DNA from: Diacronema lutheri
Taxonomy: Eukaryota; Haptophyta; Pavlovophyceae; Pavlovales; Pavlovaceae
DNA length: 64,000 nucleotides
Reading direction: 5' to 3'
NCBI GenBank assembly: GCA_019448385.1
Contig: JAGTXO010000003.1
Span: 682,001 to 746,000, forward strand
Shown: one piece after another, positions 62,692-64,000 of the stretch
Position numbering within the stretch: position 1 is the stretch's first letter
Layout: every line of letters starts with the position of its first letter
Notes under the pieces: model-generated
Seen by the model: the letters and a program-made list of their open reading frames with translations, nothing else
The model's database searches: none
Told to the model about the DNA's origin: nothing
Position numbers and translations under genes: made by a program

Positions 62692-64000
62692 CTAGGAGCG
62701 CGCGCCCGCGTCGAGCGTCAGCGTCAGTTTGTTGGTGTCGGCGAGGCAGCCGCCCGACGCGCCCCCGCCGCCAAACACGTAGACAGCGCGCGCGGTGCCC
62801 GCCTGCGCGTGTGCAAAGCGCGCCTTCGGAGCGCCCGTCAGGTCGGCGGACACGTCGGCCCACAACACGTCGAAGCCCAGCTCGCCGTCGCGCGCGGGCG
62901 CGAGCGTGAGCAGCAGTGTCGAGTCGAGCACGCCGCGCCCGTCGAATCCGCCAAAGGCGATGAACTGCGCAGTGCCCGCAGCTGCTCGGCCGGCCAATGC
63001 GGGGCGAGCGCTGAGCGCGTGGCTGCAGCGCGCGTGAGGGCTAATCACGCATTGCCACGTGTGCGTTCCTTCGGCCGCGCGACGGCGCGCGGCGCGCGGC
63101 ACGACGCCGCGCGTGAGCGAATGCGATATGCGCGACCCCCTGCCATCCAGACGCGATACGCGCGCCGTCCATGCGCGCCTGCTGACCCCCTGCCATCCAG
63201 ACGTCCCGCCTCTGCGGCGGCAGTAACGGTCGCGCGACGGGGGTCCCGCGCGCTCCGTACCGAGGTGGAGAATCCATAGGTCGTTGAGCACGCGCGTGCC
63301 GCTCCTGCCGCCATGGATGAGAAGAACACCGGCAGACGCGCCGGGCGCGCGCGCCTCGCCGCCGGCCGCGCTGGGTGAAGACACGATGGCGCATGCATGC
63401 ATCTCACGCGGTGAAGGCGGAGGGCCTGCGGTTGCAACCGGACGCCAGCGCAGCGCCGGCTCTCCGAGATCGAGCTCACACAGGTCGCCGAGCGGCTCGG
63501 ACGCCGCGTTCGCGCCGCCGAAGACGAGAAGCCGATCGCTCGCGCCCGCGCCGTCGCCGCCGTCGTGGCAGAGCGTGTGCGCGTGGCGCGCGACGGGCGC
63601 GCTGTCGGCGTCGACGAGCCGCCATGCGCATGTCCTCGTGTCGAGCGCGTGCGTGTCGGCGAGCGGATCGCCGCTCGTCGTGTGACCGCCGAATAGCCAG
63701 ATCTCCGAGCCGCGCACGCACGACGCGTGGCCGGCGCGCGCGACGGGTGCGTGCGACGCGCCGTCGGCCGCGCGCGTCGGCTCGGCCGTCCACGCCGCCG
63801 GCTCTGAGGTGGGCGAGTGGCGAGGCGCGAAGCGAGGCGCGACGGGCTGCTGAGAGGCGCGCGCGCGTGTCGCGCGCACTCGGGTGCTGCGCGCGCAGAC
63901 CGACGGCCGTGTTCAGACAATGCACGATGCCGTCGGCATCCGAATAGGTGACTGACTGCGTCGACTCTGCACTCGCGCGGGCGTCGAGCCCGCCGATAAG
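62692..64000 (-). CDS. Kelch-repeat protein (5' end beyond window)
   Basis: At least four kelch blades are visible: LIGGLDA near the window edge, SEIWLFGGH, DRLLVFGGANA, GVLLIHGGRSG, QFIAFGGFDG and AVYVFGGGGA, each with the double Gly and following Asp/Trp pattern (NDLWILHLG). A 192-bp in-frame intron (63069-63260, GTACGG donor) separates LHLG from THTWQCV. The frame between the edge exon and 63880 is not continuous, so one more intron lies near 63850-63930. Kelch propellers bind partner proteins or actin; the partner is unknown. The start codon is outside the window. Confidence 0.75.
63134..63203. repeat. 20-bp direct repeat inside the kelch intron
   Basis: GACCCCCTGCCATCCAGACG occurs at 63134-63153 and 63184-63203, 50 bp apart, within the 63069-63260 intron; a local duplication. 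Confidence 0.8.

Noticed and set aside
1-64000. tRNA or rRNA genes
   Set aside because: I saw no cloverleaf-like or rRNA-like segment by eye; a covariance search could not be run.

Overview
The window is nuclear DNA of a very GC-rich unicellular eukaryote, probably an alga with a complex plastid; a haptophyte is my best guess but is not proven. The evidence is: short spliceosomal introns (about 90-310 bp) that restore reading frame and family length, a plastid-lumen style bipartite leader, mitochondrial leaders, cilium-linked ARL3 and BART-domain genes, an MPS1 kinase, and a genome-wide habit of poly-C tracts. Host genes are tightly packed, often head-to-head with 45-130 bp between start codons.

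Layout. 1-5874 is the 3' end of a large mobile element (copy 1, cut by the window edge). 5908-30686 is a block of host genes: a surface protein with a cadherin-like domain, an unknown four-exon gene, an EGF/GT47 exostosin, a GPR180-like 7TM protein, MPS1/TTK kinase, SDHAF2, a cytosine-deaminase-like amidohydrolase, an FHA plus cold-shock protein, an ankyrin plus cyclophilin protein, a plastid histidine-phosphatase-like protein, a sulfotransferase and a JmjC-like oxygenase. 30937 to at least 46555 is copy 2 of the same element in the opposite orientation, probably extending through a Pif1 helicase to an 86-bp inverted repeat near 50.2-50.5 kb. 50.5-52.9 kb is poorly coding. 52.9-64 kb returns to host genes: ARL3, GPHR/GTG, two unknown proteins, a BART-START fusion, a mitochondrial membrane protein and a kelch protein running off the edge.

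The main discovery is the element. Its C-terminal module is a Fanzor (eukaryotic TnpB relative): RuvC acidic residues, a Cys zinc-knuckle and the terminal RDYNAARN signature, interrupted by one phase-0 intron. It is continuous in frame with an upstream chromodomain, a YqaJ-type exonuclease, a Ulp1-like cysteine protease and, through two further phase-0 introns, a ubiquitin-specific protease domain. Read together these exons give one predicted protein of about 4,950 residues or more. The ~400 bp after the Fanzor stop look identical in the two copies over the stretches I could compare, and both copies lose similarity at the same point, so this stretch is a candidate guide-RNA scaffold with different flanks as potential guides. 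I see no capsid, envelope, reverse transcriptase, HUH Rep or classical transposase.

ARL3 (52.9-53.8 kb) and a BART-domain protein, a family of ARL2/ARL3 effectors, lie 4 kb apart, which makes a functional link testable. All intron calls below come from frame restoration, splice-site sequence and family length; none has transcript support here.
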